Source: Serratia grimesii NBRC 13537 (lineage in GTDB: Bacteria > Pseudomonadota > Gammaproteobacteria > Enterobacterales > Enterobacteriaceae). From it: a DNA stretch of 64,000 nucleotides. The DNA lies in NCBI RefSeq assembly GCF_001590905.1, contig NZ_BCTT01000011.1, positions 186,001 through 250,000 of the forward strand. The letters run 5' to 3'. Within the stretch, counting starts at the first letter, position 1. The number at the start of each line of letters is the position of its first letter. The notes under the pieces were generated by a model. It did no database searches, was not told where the DNA came from, and was given only the letters and a program-made list of their open reading frames with translations. Position numbers and translations under genes: made by a program. Of the stretch, positions 1-9,727 are shown one piece after another.

Positions 1-189
1 CATGCTGGCGGCGAAATGCTGTGCGTTGGCTGCCGAGGTGCCATTACCGCAACAGAGAATTTTATTACCGTTAAGTAAGGATTGGACCAGCGTCATCGCT
101 GCTCGCGAGATGGCATCGGGTAAAGCCTCCGCTGCCGCAATCTGAGTTTGGATGCTTTCGGTAAAACAGGCTTTAATTCTATCCAGCAC
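1..189 (-). CDS. diaA: DiaA, DnaA initiator-associating protein (N-terminal part, cut by window edge)
   Basis: Only the first 63 codons are present; the gene continues past the left edge. The visible protein ([18 protein letters not shown], then [20 protein letters not shown]) is almost identical to the start of E. coli DiaA, a SIS-domain protein of the GmhA family that binds DnaA and promotes assembly of the initiation complex at oriC. The glycine-rich [10 protein letters not shown] stretch is the start of the SIS fold. The start is GTG at 189, as I recall for E. coli. It is the third gene of the conserved lpoA-yraN-diaA block on this strand, 51 bp after yraN. Confidence 0.93.
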   Translation of the reverse strand, partial: MLDRIKACFTESIQTQIAAAEALPDAISRAAMTLVQSLLNGNKILCCGNGTSAANAQHFAASM

Positions 190-240
190 GTTGTATTAAT
201 CCACTAAGTCAAAGGGCCGGTCTGCACCGGTAAACCACGA

Positions 241-594
241 TTAATCCGCATTGAAGGCGTTGGGTATCCATTCTAACTGGCTACCGGTGATGGCCAAAAC
301 ATCAAAACGGCAAGATGATGTGTCAAAACTGGCTCCGCGCCCCGCCAACCAAACGGCGGCAGCATGCAACAACCGTTGTTGCTTACGATAAGTGACGCTG
401 GCTGCCGCACCACCAAAAGCGTCATTGCGGCGGTAGCGGACTTCGACGAACACCCAGGTTTGACCATCGCGCATGATGAGATCGAGCTCACCGCCGCGCA
501 ACGCCACGTTGGCGGCGAAGAAGGTGAGCCCGGCGCGTTCCAGATAGTGGCGGGCTTGTAACTCATAGCCCGCCCCTGTGGCGCGTTGACTCAA
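241..594 (-). CDS. yraN: YraN, UPF0102 endonuclease-fold protein
   Basis: A 117-residue UPF0102 protein with the restriction-endonuclease-like core: [11 protein letters not shown] followed by [10 protein letters not shown], i.e. the D...ExK-like pattern of the fold. The cellular role of the family is not established. I chose the TTG at 594, which overlaps the lpoA stop by 4 bases (TTGA) and gives [14 protein letters not shown], the start remembered for Yersinia homologues. An upstream TTG at 657 would give 138 residues but would lie inside lpoA. It lies between lpoA and diaA as in other enterobacteria. The family call is secure; the start is less so. Confidence 0.85.
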   Translation of the reverse strand: MSQRATGAGYELQARHYLERAGLTFFAANVALRGGELDLIMRDGQTWVFVEVRYRRNDAFGGAAASVTYRKQQRLLHAAAVWLAGRGASFDTSSCRFDVLAITGSQLEWIPNAFNAD

Positions 595-2618
595 GAGACC
601 GGAACGACCGTACCCTGACGGTATTGCAGCCAAGGCAGTTTTCTGTTGATCACACAACCTTGTGAGGATGTTAGCACACCCGTCGTGCCTGAGACCTGGA
701 AGCCTGGCAGTTGGCGCATTTCAGCAAAGTGGTTGGACAATGTCCAGGCATCCATCCCCATTGCGTACAGACGAACCAGCGAATAATCGTTACGGAACTG
801 GCTGCTTGCCTGCTGCAATAACTGTGGGTTGGAGCCGGCCAACAATGGGATGTCGCTAAACTGCAGACCTTCCATTTCCAGGCGGAAGTCTGGACCGGCA
901 CCGGCCTGATAGCTGCGTGAGCTGGCGTACATTGCAGGCTTACTGCGTGAGGTGGTAGCCATGTCGATCATCGGTTTGATCAGTGTCAGTTGAGACTGTG
1001 TCGCTACGATATAGACCGCGTCTACGCTGCCGCCGCTGGCTGCAGGCGTATCGCTTGGCGGTGCCGGAATAGTCAGCCCGGCAATGGTTACCGCCTGTGG
1101 TGCAGGTGCAGCAGAGATTGGTGTACCGGACATGCGAATGCCGCCGCTGTTCACCATCTGACGCAATTCACCCGGTGAACCGATGCCTTGCTGCAACACG
1201 GTCTGGCCGCCCAGTTTCTGCCACTCTTGGTTAAAAGCCTTGGCAACGCGATCGCCGAAGGCGCCGCGTGGGATCAGCAACAGTGGTTGCCGTTTCTGCT
1301 GTTCCCAGATGTGGCGTGCAGCATCACGGGCTTCGTCTTCCGGTGAAAGTGCGAAGTAGCAAATATTTGGGTTGTCTTTCGGGGTTTCCGGCTGATTAAG
1401 CGCCAGTACGTTCAACGTGGTTGTGCTACTGGCCAGTTGGTCGACATTTTCTTTCAATAGCGGACCGACCACCAGGGTCGCGCCATCCTGCTGTGCCTGC
1501 GTCAGCAACGCGGCCAGTGGCTGGCTGGAGGTGTCATATACCTTAATCTGTGCATTAGCGGCTTGTGGCGGCGTAATAGGCGCAGTGGACGGTGTAGACG
1601 GTTGTGCCGCTGTGACCGGAGCAGCCTCAGCTGACGGCGCAGAGGTGCTTACCGCACCATTGGCGTTTTGGTCCGCTGGTGCAGGTGCCTGTGCGGGGGC
1701 ACTGACGGGCTGTGGTTGCTGTTGTATCGGTGCTGAAGACGTCACGCCATTTTTCGCCGCTTCAAAGCCTTTTTGGATCGCGTCGGCGAACACTTTGGCC
1801 TGGCCGTTCAACGGCAGCAGCAGGGCGATTTTCGACGTAGAAGCCTGGGTAAAGTTCAGTACCTGGTTCAACTGGGTCGGTAACGTTTTCGCCGCCGGGT
1901 TCTGCGGGTAGCGATTCTGCCAGTCTTTAATGCCTGCTTTCAACAGATCAGGATCCTGCTTGTTGTCCTGATAAACACGCAACAAATCAAGCCAACCTTG
2001 CAGCACATTCTCATTGGCATTGATCACCAGACTGTTCATGTCCTGCGGTGTCAGCTGTAGTAATGCTTGCCAGGTTTGATCCAGATTGGTTTGGTGCGCT
2101 TTGCCGGTCAACAATGGCTCTTGTGCGATATAAGCACGGATGAGCGGCAGAGAAGGTTTACCCTGATTAGCGGCGATCTGCGCCTGATAGAAGCGCACTA
2201 ACTGATTGGCTGACAACGAGCCGGTATCCAGATGGCCTAATGTACTGCGGGCGCTGACGTAGCTTTTGTTCGCCACCTGAAGTTCAGCACTCAGCAACTG
2301 GCGTTCTACCTGCTGCACGCTACTCAGGTTTTTTGGCAGTTGGTTCAGCTGTTCACTGGCTTGCGGCAGCTTCCCTTCACGTAACAGCGCGCGAATAGCA
2401 AGTAATTGCCAGTCAGCCTTGTTATCATTACTGCTTTGCTGCAACTGTTGCAGATAGTAATCGGAACTGGCGCTCGCTTCGTCCTGTATATTAGCGGGCG
2501 GCGTCTGCGGGGCCTGACTCGGGCAGCCTGCGAGGAAAAGGGCTGCAGCGATAACTGCGGTAAGTCGGACAGGCTTTGAACGCCCTGCTTTGGTACGAAC
2601 GAATGTTGAGGAAAGCAT
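591..2618 (-). CDS. lpoA: LpoA, outer-membrane lipoprotein activator of PBP1a
   Basis: 675 residues. LpoA is an outer-membrane lipoprotein that reaches through the periplasm and stimulates the transpeptidase activity of penicillin-binding protein 1a. A signal peptide ends in the lipobox LAGC with Cys32 as the lipidated residue. A TPR-like N-terminal half is followed by a low-complexity Pro/Ala/Gln linker (about residues 290-360) and a C-terminal domain with a periplasmic-binding-protein fold ([32 protein letters not shown]). I start at the ATG at 2618, just before the signal peptide; an upstream ATG at 2681 would add 21 residues in front of it. It is divergent from rsmI, 62 bp apart. Confidence 0.95.
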   Translation of the reverse strand: MLSSTFVRTKAGRSKPVRLTAVIAAALFLAGCPSQAPQTPPANIQDEASASSDYYLQQLQQSSNDNKADWQLLAIRALLREGKLPQASEQLNQLPKNLSSVQQVERQLLSAELQVANKSYVSARSTLGHLDTGSLSANQLVRFYQAQIAANQGKPSLPLIRAYIAQEPLLTGKAHQTNLDQTWQALLQLTPQDMNSLVINANENVLQGWLDLLRVYQDNKQDPDLLKAGIKDWQNRYPQNPAAKTLPTQLNQVLNFTQASTSKIALLLPLNGQAKVFADAIQKGFEAAKNGVTSSAPIQQQPQPVSAPAQAPAPADQNANGAVSTSAPSAEAAPVTAAQPSTPSTAPITPPQAANAQIKVYDTSSQPLAALLTQAQQDGATLVVGPLLKENVDQLASSTTTLNVLALNQPETPKDNPNICYFALSPEDEARDAARHIWEQQKRQPLLLIPRGAFGDRVAKAFNQEWQKLGGQTVLQQGIGSPGELRQMVNSGGIRMSGTPISAAPAPQAVTIAGLTIPAPPSDTPAASGGSVDAVYIVATQSQLTLIKPMIDMATTSRSKPAMYASSRSYQAGAGPDFRLEMEGLQFSDIPLLAGSNPQLLQQASSQFRNDYSLVRLYAMGMDAWTLSNHFAEMRQLPGFQVSGTTGVLTSSQGCVINRKLPWLQYRQGTVVPVS

Positions 2619-2680
2619 ACTGTATCCAGTGATGTTTTTTTCAAGATGCTTAATATTAAATCGGCAACTCGGATGAAACA

Positions 2681-3544
2681 ATGAATCAACACCAACAATC
2701 AGTCATTTCTGCATCAACACTGTATGTGGTGCCCACCCCAATCGGCAATTTAGGGGATATAACCCATCGTGCGTTAGAGGTACTGAAAAGCGTTGATCTG
2801 ATTGCGGCCGAGGACACGCGCCATACCGGGTTGCTGCTGCAACACTTCGCGATTAGCGCGCGGTTGTTTGCGCTGCACGACCATAACGAACAGCAAAAAG
2901 CCGATCAACTGTTGGCGAAACTGCAAGAAGGCCAGAGCATTGCGCTGGTTTCTGACGCAGGCACACCGTTGATCAACGATCCTGGCTATCACCTGGTACG
3001 CCGTTGTCGTGAAGCCGGCATTCGGGTAGTGCCATTGCCAGGAGCTTGCGCGGCAACTACTGCACTCTGCGCCGCAGGCCTTGCTTCAGACCGCTTCTGC
3101 TACGAAGGGTTCCTGCCGGCGAAAACCAAGGGGCGTAAGGATACGCTGATGGCGCTGGCAGAGGAACCGCGCACGTTGATTTTCTACGAATCTACTCACC
3201 GTTTGTTGGAAAGTTTGCAGGACATGGTGACCGTGTGGGGGCCACAACGCTATGTGGTATTGGCGCGCGAGCTGACCAAAACCTGGGAATCCATCACCGG
3301 CGCACCGGTTGGTGAGTTACTGGCCTGGGTACAGGAAGATGAAGTCCGTCGCCGTGGCGAAATGGTGCTTATCGTTGAAGGCCACAAGGTGCAGGAAGAT
3401 GCATTACCGTTGGAAGCGCTGCGTACGCTGGCATTGCTGCAAAAAGAACTGCCGTTGAAAAAGGCGGCGGCGCTGGCGGCAGAAATCCATGGTGTAAAGA
3501 AAAATGCGTTGTATAAGTACGCCTTAGAGCAACAAGAACAGTAA
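2681..3544 (+). CDS. rsmI: RsmI, 16S rRNA 2'-O-methyltransferase (C1402)
   Basis: 287 residues, the usual length. RsmI methylates the ribose of C1402 in the decoding centre of 16S rRNA using S-adenosylmethionine. Tetrapyrrole-methylase-fold motifs are in order: [38 protein letters not shown] and [16 protein letters not shown], then YEGFLPAK and a C-terminal [20 protein letters not shown] helix region typical of the family. Divergent from lpoA and directly followed by the rnpB promoter, which overlaps no coding sequence but starts 5 bp after the stop codon. Confidence 0.96.
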   Translation: MNQHQQSVISASTLYVVPTPIGNLGDITHRALEVLKSVDLIAAEDTRHTGLLLQHFAISARLFALHDHNEQQKADQLLAKLQEGQSIALVSDAGTPLINDPGYHLVRRCREAGIRVVPLPGACAATTALCAAGLASDRFCYEGFLPAKTKGRKDTLMALAEEPRTLIFYESTHRLLESLQDMVTVWGPQRYVVLARELTKTWESITGAPVGELLAWVQEDEVRRRGEMVLIVEGHKVQEDALPLEALRTLALLQKELPLKKAAALAAEIHGVKKNALYKYALEQQEQ

Positions 3545-3549
3545 AGCGG

Positions 3550-3578
3550 TTGACCTGCCGCGAGCACGACGCTACTAT
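3550..3578 (+). promoter_or_regulatory. rnpB promoter (-35/-10)
   Basis: TTGACC at 3550-3555, a 17-bp spacer and TACTAT at 3573-3578, placing transcription start about 7 bases downstream at the first base of the RNase P RNA (3586). Spacing and position fit a sigma-70 promoter of a strongly expressed stable RNA gene. Confidence 0.8.
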
Positions 3579-3585
3579 CCGCGCC

Positions 3586-3964
<379 letters not shown>

Positions 3965-3971
3965 ATAAAGA

Positions 3972-4008
3972 AAAGCCCGCGTAACGCAAGTTACGCGGGC
4001 TTTTTCCT
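3972..4008 (+). terminator. rnpB intrinsic terminator
   Basis: Perfect 11-bp stem GCCCGCGTAAC / GTTACGCGGGC (3975-3985 and 3990-4000), loop GCAA, followed by five T and further pyrimidines. Upstream A residues mean it could also work for the convergent yhaK. Confidence 0.9.
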
Positions 4009-4021
4009 TTTAGAATGCCAC

Positions 4022-4723
4022 TCACACCGGCAAGTCAATCAGTAGCGCTCGCAATGGCGTTTTAGCGCGGATAGTCAGTCGATTCTCCTCATGGATAAAC
4101 GCCCCATCACCGCAGGTCAGTCGATGACCGTCGTGACGTTCGCCATTGGCTTCAATGGTGCCGTGGATCGACTGTAAATACGCACGCGGTCCGTTCAGCG
4201 CCAATGTCTGCTGCTCGCCGGGCTGTAAATCCAAATGATGGATCCACACCTGCTGGCGCAGTTGCAGACTGCCCTGTGCGCCATCTGGCGAGGCCAGCAG
4301 CGTCAGGCCGGTTTCTGGCAGCATCAGGCGTTGTACACGTTCGTTGCTGCGCTCCGGGCAGGCATCCAGCCACAGTTGTAAACGGGTCAGTGGTGTATCG
4401 CTACTGATGTTTTGCTCGCTGTAACTCAGGCCAGGCTGAGTGGACAACAGTAAGGCTTCACCAGCTTGAGCATTCACTGTGTTGCCGTCGCTGTCGCGGT
4501 ATTCGGCTTTCCCCTGCAAGATAAGATTCAGGATATCCACATTGGGATAAGTGCGTGGCTGGAATGACGCACCCGGCGCCAGCACCTCCTGATTGAGCAC
4601 CCGCAATGAGGCGTAGCCCATCAGCTTGGGATCGAAGTAATGTCCAAAAGAAAAGGTGTAGCGAGCCTGCAGCCAACCAAAGTCAGCTTGCCCGCATTGT
4701 TGTGCTGTTCTGCATGTAATCAT
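4022..4723 (-). CDS. yhaK: YhaK, pirin-family bicupin
   Basis: 233 residues, the same length as E. coli YhaK and very similar to it (ARYTFSFGHYFDPKL, RVLNQEVLAPG, GDGAFI, ending LRALLIDLPV). Pirin-like proteins have two cupin barrels; the metal-binding N-terminal residues of pirins (H in FGHYFDP) are visible near residue 27. E. coli YhaK is redox-sensitive, but its physiological substrate is unknown. The ATG at 4723 is preferred over one at 4795 because it matches the family start. It is divergent from the LysR gene yhaJ, as in E. coli. Confidence 0.93.
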   Translation of the reverse strand: MITCRTAQQCGQADFGWLQARYTFSFGHYFDPKLMGYASLRVLNQEVLAPGASFQPRTYPNVDILNLILQGKAEYRDSDGNTVNAQAGEALLLSTQPGLSYSEQNISSDTPLTRLQLWLDACPERSNERVQRLMLPETGLTLLASPDGAQGSLQLRQQVWIHHLDLQPGEQQTLALNGPRAYLQSIHGTIEANGERHDGHRLTCGDGAFIHEENRLTIRAKTPLRALLIDLPV

Positions 4724-4910
4724 GGCAATCGGCTCTCTAAATTTATTCTTCCCTTCATCGTTCTGGTTGCTGTTGCGTTGGCTTATCTTGGCCATTTTCT
4801 CGCTGCCGCCAGAAACCTATTGGGTATATTAAGATGGTAAGCATCTGGACGCCGGATTGTTAGCCAGTTAATCTGGTCGGCATATTCAAATTTCCTGACA
4901 GAGAGATTCG

Positions 4911-5816
4911 ATGGCCAGAGATCGGGCGTTAACGCTTGAGGCGTTAAGGGTTATGGATGCAATCGACCGACGTGGTAGTTTCGCTGCGGCAGCCGATGAG
5001 CTGGGGCGTGTGCCGTCGGCACTCAGCTACACCATGCAAAAATTGGAAGAAGAATTGGACGTGGTGTTGTTCGACCGTTCCGGTCACCGTACCAAGTTCA
5101 CCAATGTCGGGCGCATGCTGCTGGAGCGTGGTCGGGTGCTGTTGGAAGCGGCAGACAAACTGACTACCGATGCCGAAGCGTTGGCGCGTGGTTGGGAAAC
5201 CCATTTGACGATCGTCAGCGAAGCGCTGTCACCGCCGAGTAAATTGTTCCCGCTGGTCGACAAATTGGCGCTGAAGGCGAATACCCAGGTGTCAATTTTC
5301 ACCGAGGTGCTGGCTGGTGCCTGGGAACGGTTGGAGCAAGGGCGTGCCGATATCGTTATTGCCCCGGACATGCATTTCCGCGCCTCGTCAGAAATTAACA
5401 CCCGTAAGCTGTACAAAGTGATGAGTGTATACGTCGCTGCGCCGAACCATCCGATCCACCTTGAGCCTGAACCGTTATCCGAATTGACGCGAGTGAAGTA
5501 CCGCGGTATCGCGGTTGCGGATACCGCCCGTGAACGCCCGGTATTGACTGTGCAATTGCTGGATAAACAGCAGCGGCTGACGGTCAGCACCATTGAAGAC
5601 AAGCGCCTGGCTTTACTGGCTGGTCTGGGTGTGGCGACCATGCCTTACCCGATGGTCGAAAAAGACATTGAAGAAGGGCGTCTGCGCGTTGTCGGACCGG
5701 AGTACAGTCGTGAGGCTGATATCATCATGGCCTGGCGGCGTGACAGCATGGGGGAGGCAAAGGCCTGGTTCCTGCGCGAAATTCCGCGGCTGTTTGCACA
5801 ACTGGAGCGGCAGTAA
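4911..5816 (+). CDS. yhaJ: YhaJ, LysR-family transcriptional regulator
   Basis: 301 residues, full LysR length: winged HTH in about residues 5-65 (ALRVMDAIDRRGSFAAAADEL, in two parts SFAAAADEL and LSYTMQKLEEELDVVLFDR) and a periplasmic-binding-like effector domain after about residue 90. It closely matches E. coli YhaJ, which is reported to activate yqjF in response to breakdown products of nitroaromatics. Here yhaJ lies next to yqjG and yqjF, so a local regulatory link is plausible. It is divergent from yhaK (187 bp apart) and convergent with yqjG. Confidence 0.94.
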   Translation: MARDRALTLEALRVMDAIDRRGSFAAAADELGRVPSALSYTMQKLEEELDVVLFDRSGHRTKFTNVGRMLLERGRVLLEAADKLTTDAEALARGWETHLTIVSEALSPPSKLFPLVDKLALKANTQVSIFTEVLAGAWERLEQGRADIVIAPDMHFRASSEINTRKLYKVMSVYVAAPNHPIHLEPEPLSELTRVKYRGIAVADTARERPVLTVQLLDKQQRLTVSTIEDKRLALLAGLGVATMPYPMVEKDIEEGRLRVVGPEYSREADIIMAWRRDSMGEAKAWFLREIPRLFAQLERQ

Positions 5817-5821
5817 ATCAT

Positions 5822-5848
5822 TCCCCCTCGCCGGTAAGGAGAGGGGGA
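5822..5848. terminator. possible terminator hairpin between yhaJ and yqjG
   Basis: Inverted repeat TCCCCCTC (5822-5829) / GAGGGGGA (5841-5848) between two convergent genes. There is no T-tract on either side, so termination is only suggested by position. Confidence 0.4.
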
Positions 5849-5856
5849 GAAACGTG

Positions 5857-6843
5857 TCACCCGAAACGCTTGTCTCGACCATGCGGTGCGTCCAAATCCT
5901 GTGACGGCCCGATGGAAATAATACCGTGCGGATTGATAGTGGCGTGACTGCGGTAATAGTGATTACGAATGTGCGGCAAACTGACCGTTTCGGCAATGCC
6001 GGGCATCTGGTAAATGTCCCGCAGGAAGCCATAGAGGTTGAGGTAATCGCTGATGCGGTGTTTGTCGCATTTAAAGTGGGTGACATACACCGGATCGAAA
6101 CGCACTAGCGTAGTCCACAGGCGCAGATCAGCCTCGGTGAGGTGTTCGCCGGTCAGGTAGCGCTGCTGCCCCAAGATTTGCTCCAACCGTGCGAGTCCAT
6201 CAAATACCCCGGTTACCGCTTCATCATAGGCCGCCTGGCTGGTGGCGAAACCAGCCTTATACACCCCATTATTTACCTGATCGTAAATCCAACCGTTTAG
6301 CTCATCAATTTTTCCGCGTAGCTCCGCGGGATAGTAATCGCCGGCACGTGCGCCAACGCCATCAAATGCACTGTTGAACATACGGATGATATCGGCAGAT
6401 TCATTACTGACGATGGTTTGCTGTTGTTTATCCCACAGCACCGGCACTGTCACGCGGCCGGTATAGTGTTTGTCGGCGCGTAAGTAAATCTGGTAGAGGA
6501 AGTCTGACTGGTACAGGTTATCGCCGGTCGCTTCAGGGAAATCAGTGCCGAAGGTCCAACCGTTTTCCAACATCAGCGGATGCACCACGGAAACGGGAAT
6601 GATGTGCTCCAGCCCTTTTAATTTGCGCATCAGCAGAGTGCGGTGCGCCCAAGGGCAGGCAAGTGAAACGTACAGGTGATAACGATCTTTCTCCGCTTTA
6701 AAACCTCCGACTCCGTGTTCGCCCGGTTGACCGTCAGCGGTCACCCAATTGCGGAACTGAGAGGTTGAGCGTTTGAAACGGCCTCCGGTGGATGAGGTGT
6801 CATACCAGATGTCTTGCCAAACGCCATCGACGAGTTGTCCCAT
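5857..6843 (-). CDS. yqjG: YqjG, glutathionyl-hydroquinone reductase
   Basis: 328 residues. Xi-class glutathione transferase that reduces glutathionyl-hydroquinones with glutathione. The thioredoxin-like domain carries the family motif ACPWAHRT with catalytic Cys63, preceded by HLYVSL; NESADIIRMFNSAFD is the typical inter-domain element and the all-alpha C-terminal domain includes LTGEHLTEADLRLWTTLVRFD. It follows yqjF on the same strand (73 bp), forming a yqjF-yqjG pair as in E. coli. Confidence 0.95.
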   Translation of the reverse strand: MGQLVDGVWQDIWYDTSSTGGRFKRSTSQFRNWVTADGQPGEHGVGGFKAEKDRYHLYVSLACPWAHRTLLMRKLKGLEHIIPVSVVHPLMLENGWTFGTDFPEATGDNLYQSDFLYQIYLRADKHYTGRVTVPVLWDKQQQTIVSNESADIIRMFNSAFDGVGARAGDYYPAELRGKIDELNGWIYDQVNNGVYKAGFATSQAAYDEAVTGVFDGLARLEQILGQQRYLTGEHLTEADLRLWTTLVRFDPVYVTHFKCDKHRISDYLNLYGFLRDIYQMPGIAETVSLPHIRNHYYRSHATINPHGIISIGPSQDLDAPHGRDKRFG

Positions 6844-6864
6844 GGGAATCTCCTTCGTGTCCGA

Positions 6865-6899
6865 GTGAAAAAGCAGAAGGGTCCGGCATGCCGGACCCT
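6865..6899 (-). terminator. hairpin between yqjF and yqjG
   Basis: Perfect 22-base palindrome at 6878-6899 (AGGGTCCGGCA and its complement). On the minus strand it is followed after four bases by CTTTTTC, so it resembles a terminator that would lower expression of yqjG relative to yqjF. Confidence 0.55.
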
Positions 6900-6916
6900 G
6901 AATCGGTCTTAAAATC

Positions 6917-7312
6917 TTACCACTTTTTGTTCAGAATGCGGTCAATGCTGAAGCCGCCTGGGCCTGCTACGGCCAGAACGATGAAGCCGCCGGCGATGGT
7001 CAGGTTTTTCATGAACATCAACTGGTTTACGCCATCTGCAAAGTTAGTATGGAACAACAGTGCGGTCAGGATGGTAAAACCAGCGGTGAACAGTGCCACT
7101 GTACGGGTCAGGAAGCCGAACAGAATTGCCAGACCGCCGCCAAATTCCAGCAGGATGGTCAGTGGCAGCAAGAAGCCAGGGACGCCCATTGATTGCATAT
7201 ACTGTTGGGTACCGGCATAAGCATCACCCATTTTGCCGTAGCCTGCCACGATAAACAGGATTGGCATCAGAATACGAGCAACCAGCAAACCTGTATCTTC
7301 TAATTTTTTCAT
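6917..7312 (-). CDS. yqjF: YqjF, DoxX-family inner-membrane protein
   Basis: 131 residues with four predicted membrane segments (ARILMPILFIVAGYGKM, LPLTILLEFGGGLAILFGFL, ALFTAGFTILTALLF, LTIAGGFIVLAVAG). It matches E. coli YqjF closely to the C-terminal SIDRILNKKW. DoxX-like proteins are thought to act in quinone or thiol redox processes in the membrane, which fits its neighbour yqjG. Two adjacent ATGs exist (7315 and 7312); the second is the family start and sits six bases after GGAG. Confidence 0.92.
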   Translation of the reverse strand: MKKLEDTGLLVARILMPILFIVAGYGKMGDAYAGTQQYMQSMGVPGFLLPLTILLEFGGGLAILFGFLTRTVALFTAGFTILTALLFHTNFADGVNQLMFMKNLTIAGGFIVLAVAGPGGFSIDRILNKKW

Positions 7313-7606
7313 CATCTACTCCAAAGTAATTTTTGTTTGCCAGTCTTGGCGTTTTCATGTCAGTGGGTGGTATGCCGGGTATCTGACCCTGTCCTGCCCG
7401 TTTCGTATTGATGGAGTGAATGTTAATCGGGAAGCGTATGCTTTGTTAGCAAGTAAAACTGTCGTATTTTTTCAAAAAAACTGAATCTTTAGCCTGCTAA
7501 CAAATGGAGGGTAATCAGAATGTTGCCCAACCTTCACCGACAGAAACGTCATATTTCTGTGAAAAGGTGGGCGTAACAACGGAAGTATTGAAGAAAGTGA
7601 GGCAGG

Positions 7607-7894
7607 CTATTTCGAGGAAAAGGTTTTCTGGATCAATCTGATAGTGCTAACTGCGGCAAAGGCACGACGAGACCAGCGAATCAGCTTGCTGGGGTGGCGG
7701 ACGCCGTACAGCGCCATCACACTTGAACCGACCACCAGATATTTACGCAAGCCAAAAATGGTTTGCCAGCCGCGATCGATGCGTTCAGTCTTTTCCAGCC
7801 AAAGAGTTTTATTGTCAGCAAGATCCAGCCTTTGCTGCTGGATCTTGTTAATCAGCTTCTCTTTCCTCCATTCCAGATAGCGGCGGCGATTCAT
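7607..7894 (-). CDS. yqjK: YqjK-like protein
   Basis: 95 residues, small and strongly basic (MNRRRYLEWRKEKLINKIQQ), with one weak hydrophobic stretch (KYLVVGSSVMALYGV). The family has no known function. The start overlaps the yqjE stop by 4 bases, so it is translationally coupled as the last gene of yqjD-yqjE-yqjK. The 294 bp between it and yqjF contain no gene I can support. Confidence 0.88.
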   Translation of the reverse strand: MNRRRYLEWRKEKLINKIQQQRLDLADNKTLWLEKTERIDRGWQTIFGLRKYLVVGSSVMALYGVRHPSKLIRWSRRAFAAVSTIRLIQKTFSSK

Positions 7895-8289
7895 TGTTCA
7901 CCCTCCAACTGGGAACGGTCGATTTCCAATTGTTTGCGCGAAGCGCCAAGTAGCGTAGAACGCCGCGCTTTGACCAGCGTCCAAATGGTACCGACAATGG
8001 CCAGGAACAACAGTACGCCAGTGGTGGTGCCTAATGCGATCAAGCGGTAAACGGGGTCGATAGCCCAGAAAATCAGGATCAGCAGGCTCATCAGACCAAA
8101 TGCCGTGAACAACAGCGTCATACCGGCCATGATCAACAACTGAATAAGGTTGGCTTTCTCCTCTTCCAGCTCGACCACGGCCAGTCGTACACGCGTTTCC
8201 ACCATACCGACAAGAATAGTGATGATGCGCTGCCCGATGTCCAGGACCCCTTTAGCGGGGCCCTCACGACCTTGTGGTTGTTCGGCCAT
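7891..8289 (-). CDS. yqjE: YqjE, inner-membrane protein (phage holin-like superfamily III)
   Basis: 132 residues, very similar to E. coli YqjE: RVRLAVVELEEEKANLIQLL followed by two membrane segments (IMAGMTLLFTAFGLMSLLILI and GVLLFLAIVGTIWTLV). Function is unknown; the fold is grouped with phage holins by profile. The ATG at 8289 was chosen because it matches family starts; a longer frame reaching 8358 runs into yqjD. It begins two bases after the yqjD stop. Confidence 0.9.
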   Translation of the reverse strand: MAEQPQGREGPAKGVLDIGQRIITILVGMVETRVRLAVVELEEEKANLIQLLIMAGMTLLFTAFGLMSLLILIFWAIDPVYRLIALGTTTGVLLFLAIVGTIWTLVKARRSTLLGASRKQLEIDRSQLEGEQ

Positions 8290-8291
8290 AA

Positions 8292-8597
8292 TTAACGACG
8301 CGCGAGCAGAACGCCCAGCACCACGCCAACTGCAGCGCCGATACCGATGCCGGTCCACGGATTATCACGAACGTAATCGTCCGCCTGGCCTGCGATCTGT
8401 TTGGTCTGGGAAGCAATTTTGTCGCCGGCATCGCTCAGACGTGCACGAGTATCTTTCAATGCACCTTCTGCTTTGGAACGCAGTTTTTCCAGCTCGGCTT
8501 TTGGCTTATCGGTGGAAGAGTTCAGCACTTCTTCCAACGTATCAGCTAAGGATTTAAGTTCAGCGCGTAAGTTCTCTGCATTTGAATCATGTGCCAT
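8292..8597 (-). CDS. yqjD: YqjD, ElaB/YqjD-family ribosome-associated membrane protein
   Basis: 101 residues: a helical N-terminal region (LKSLADTLEEVLNSS) and a single C-terminal membrane anchor (NPWTGIGIGAAVGVVLGVLL, then ARR). E. coli YqjD anchors ribosomes to the membrane in stationary phase and is RpoS-dependent. The ATG at 8597 fits the family start. First gene of the yqjD-yqjE-yqjK operon. Confidence 0.92.
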   Translation of the reverse strand: MAHDSNAENLRAELKSLADTLEEVLNSSTDKPKAELEKLRSKAEGALKDTRARLSDAGDKIASQTKQIAGQADDYVRDNPWTGIGIGAAVGVVLGVLLARR

Positions 8598-8761
8598 GTG
8601 ATTATTCCTTAACGTTAACTTCGACAGACTTTCAACATAGCGGATTTTTTCGCCGGAGCAAAGGGCAGATGGGTAGCTGATATCACTAAGCATCCATTTT
8701 ATACGTAATGAAAATCCCGTATGGCGCGGCTCTCAGCGATAAATCCGCTGGTGTAAAAAAA

Positions 8762-9136
8762 TTATTCCGCTTGGGCTTGCTTAAGCTCTGCTTGAGCTTC
8801 AGCCAGCTTTTTCTGTTTCTTGGCGACTTTTTCCAGATTACCGGTCTGCTGAGCTTCTTTCAGCTCTTGCTGACGCTCAGTCACTTTGCGTTGTTTGTCA
8901 TCAATTTTTTTCTGACGATCGGCCTGTAGGCTAGCCGGTGTGCAATGGGTTTGCACTTCGTTCAACGCTTTTTTCAAACCGGCGACACGCTGGGTATTGC
9001 CGTGTTGGGTCGCGTAATCAATCTGTTGCTGAATATTTTGTGCCTTGATGGTGCAGCCGTTATCTGCTGCAAACGACAGCGCCGGGCAGGCAAATAATAA
9101 TGGGAGAGCCAGTAACATCGATTGGCGTAATTTCAT
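8762..9136 (-). CDS. yqjC: YqjC, periplasmic DUF1090 protein
   Basis: 124 residues with a signal peptide (about residues 1-23, ending LSFAAD), two conserved cysteines (Cys28 and the one in THCTPASL) that may form a disulfide, and a charged C-terminal coiled coil rich in K, Q, E and A. It matches the DUF1090 family; the function is unknown, though E. coli YqjC has been linked to acid or osmotic stress. 164 bp upstream of yqjD on the same strand. Confidence 0.88.
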   Translation of the reverse strand: MKLRQSMLLALPLLFACPALSFAADNGCTIKAQNIQQQIDYATQHGNTQRVAGLKKALNEVQTHCTPASLQADRQKKIDDKQRKVTERQQELKEAQQTGNLEKVAKKQKKLAEAQAELKQAQAE

Positions 9137-9355
9137 GCTATCAGTTCCTTGTTAATGGGACGCATTGGCATGCATCCACTGTTCCTGACTGCCACAAAGG
9201 CAGTGCGACAGGAGTCTTACGCTGCTGACTGACGCTAACCTTTAGCATAGCCATAAATTGTGAAGACCCCAAAGAATCCGCCACAGTTCAGTAGTGATTG
9301 GTGATTAATTGAGCGGTTGACAATATGAAAGGAAAACCCTTCATATGAAGGGGTA

Positions 9356-9727
9356 TTATCCCAGATTGAGTGGGGCGCGTGCAAATTCACGCACCCAATG
9401 GGTAGGAACAGGGGATTCGCTCAGGGCGATAATGTATCCCGGTGGCAAAATTGTTTGCAGCGCCTCGCGTGCCAACAATTGTTGTTCAGGTGAGTCCAGG
9501 CGAATCACCAAACCGTCGCCTTCCGGGGTAATACTTTTGATGCGAATACCGCGCTGATCCAAACGTTGATAAACATAAAAACCGTCAGGTAGCGAAAGAC
9601 CTTGCTGGCCAGCCCGAATGCGAAGCTCGCTTTCAGTGCGCACCATGCAAGGCACCAAGAGTGTGGCGAGCGCCAGCAAAGCGAGCGCAATCAGCAAAAC
9701 ATACTGCCAGCGCGGGCGCTTTGTCAT
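9356..9727 (-). CDS. mzrA: MzrA, modulator of the EnvZ/OmpR two-component system
   Basis: 123 residues with one N-terminal membrane segment (YVLLIALALLALATLLVPC) and a periplasmic domain with the family core LRIRAGQQGLSLPDGFYVY, GIRIKSITPEGD and LPPGYIIAL. In E. coli MzrA (formerly YqjB) contacts EnvZ and links the CpxA/CpxR and EnvZ/OmpR systems. I use the ATG at 9727, which overlaps the yqjA stop by one base (TGATG) after an AAGGGG ribosome site; a GTG at 9730 is the alternative. Translational coupling to yqjA is likely. Confidence 0.9.
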   Translation of the reverse strand: MTKRPRWQYVLLIALALLALATLLVPCMVRTESELRIRAGQQGLSLPDGFYVYQRLDQRGIRIKSITPEGDGLVIRLDSPEQQLLAREALQTILPPGYIIALSESPVPTHWVREFARAPLNLG

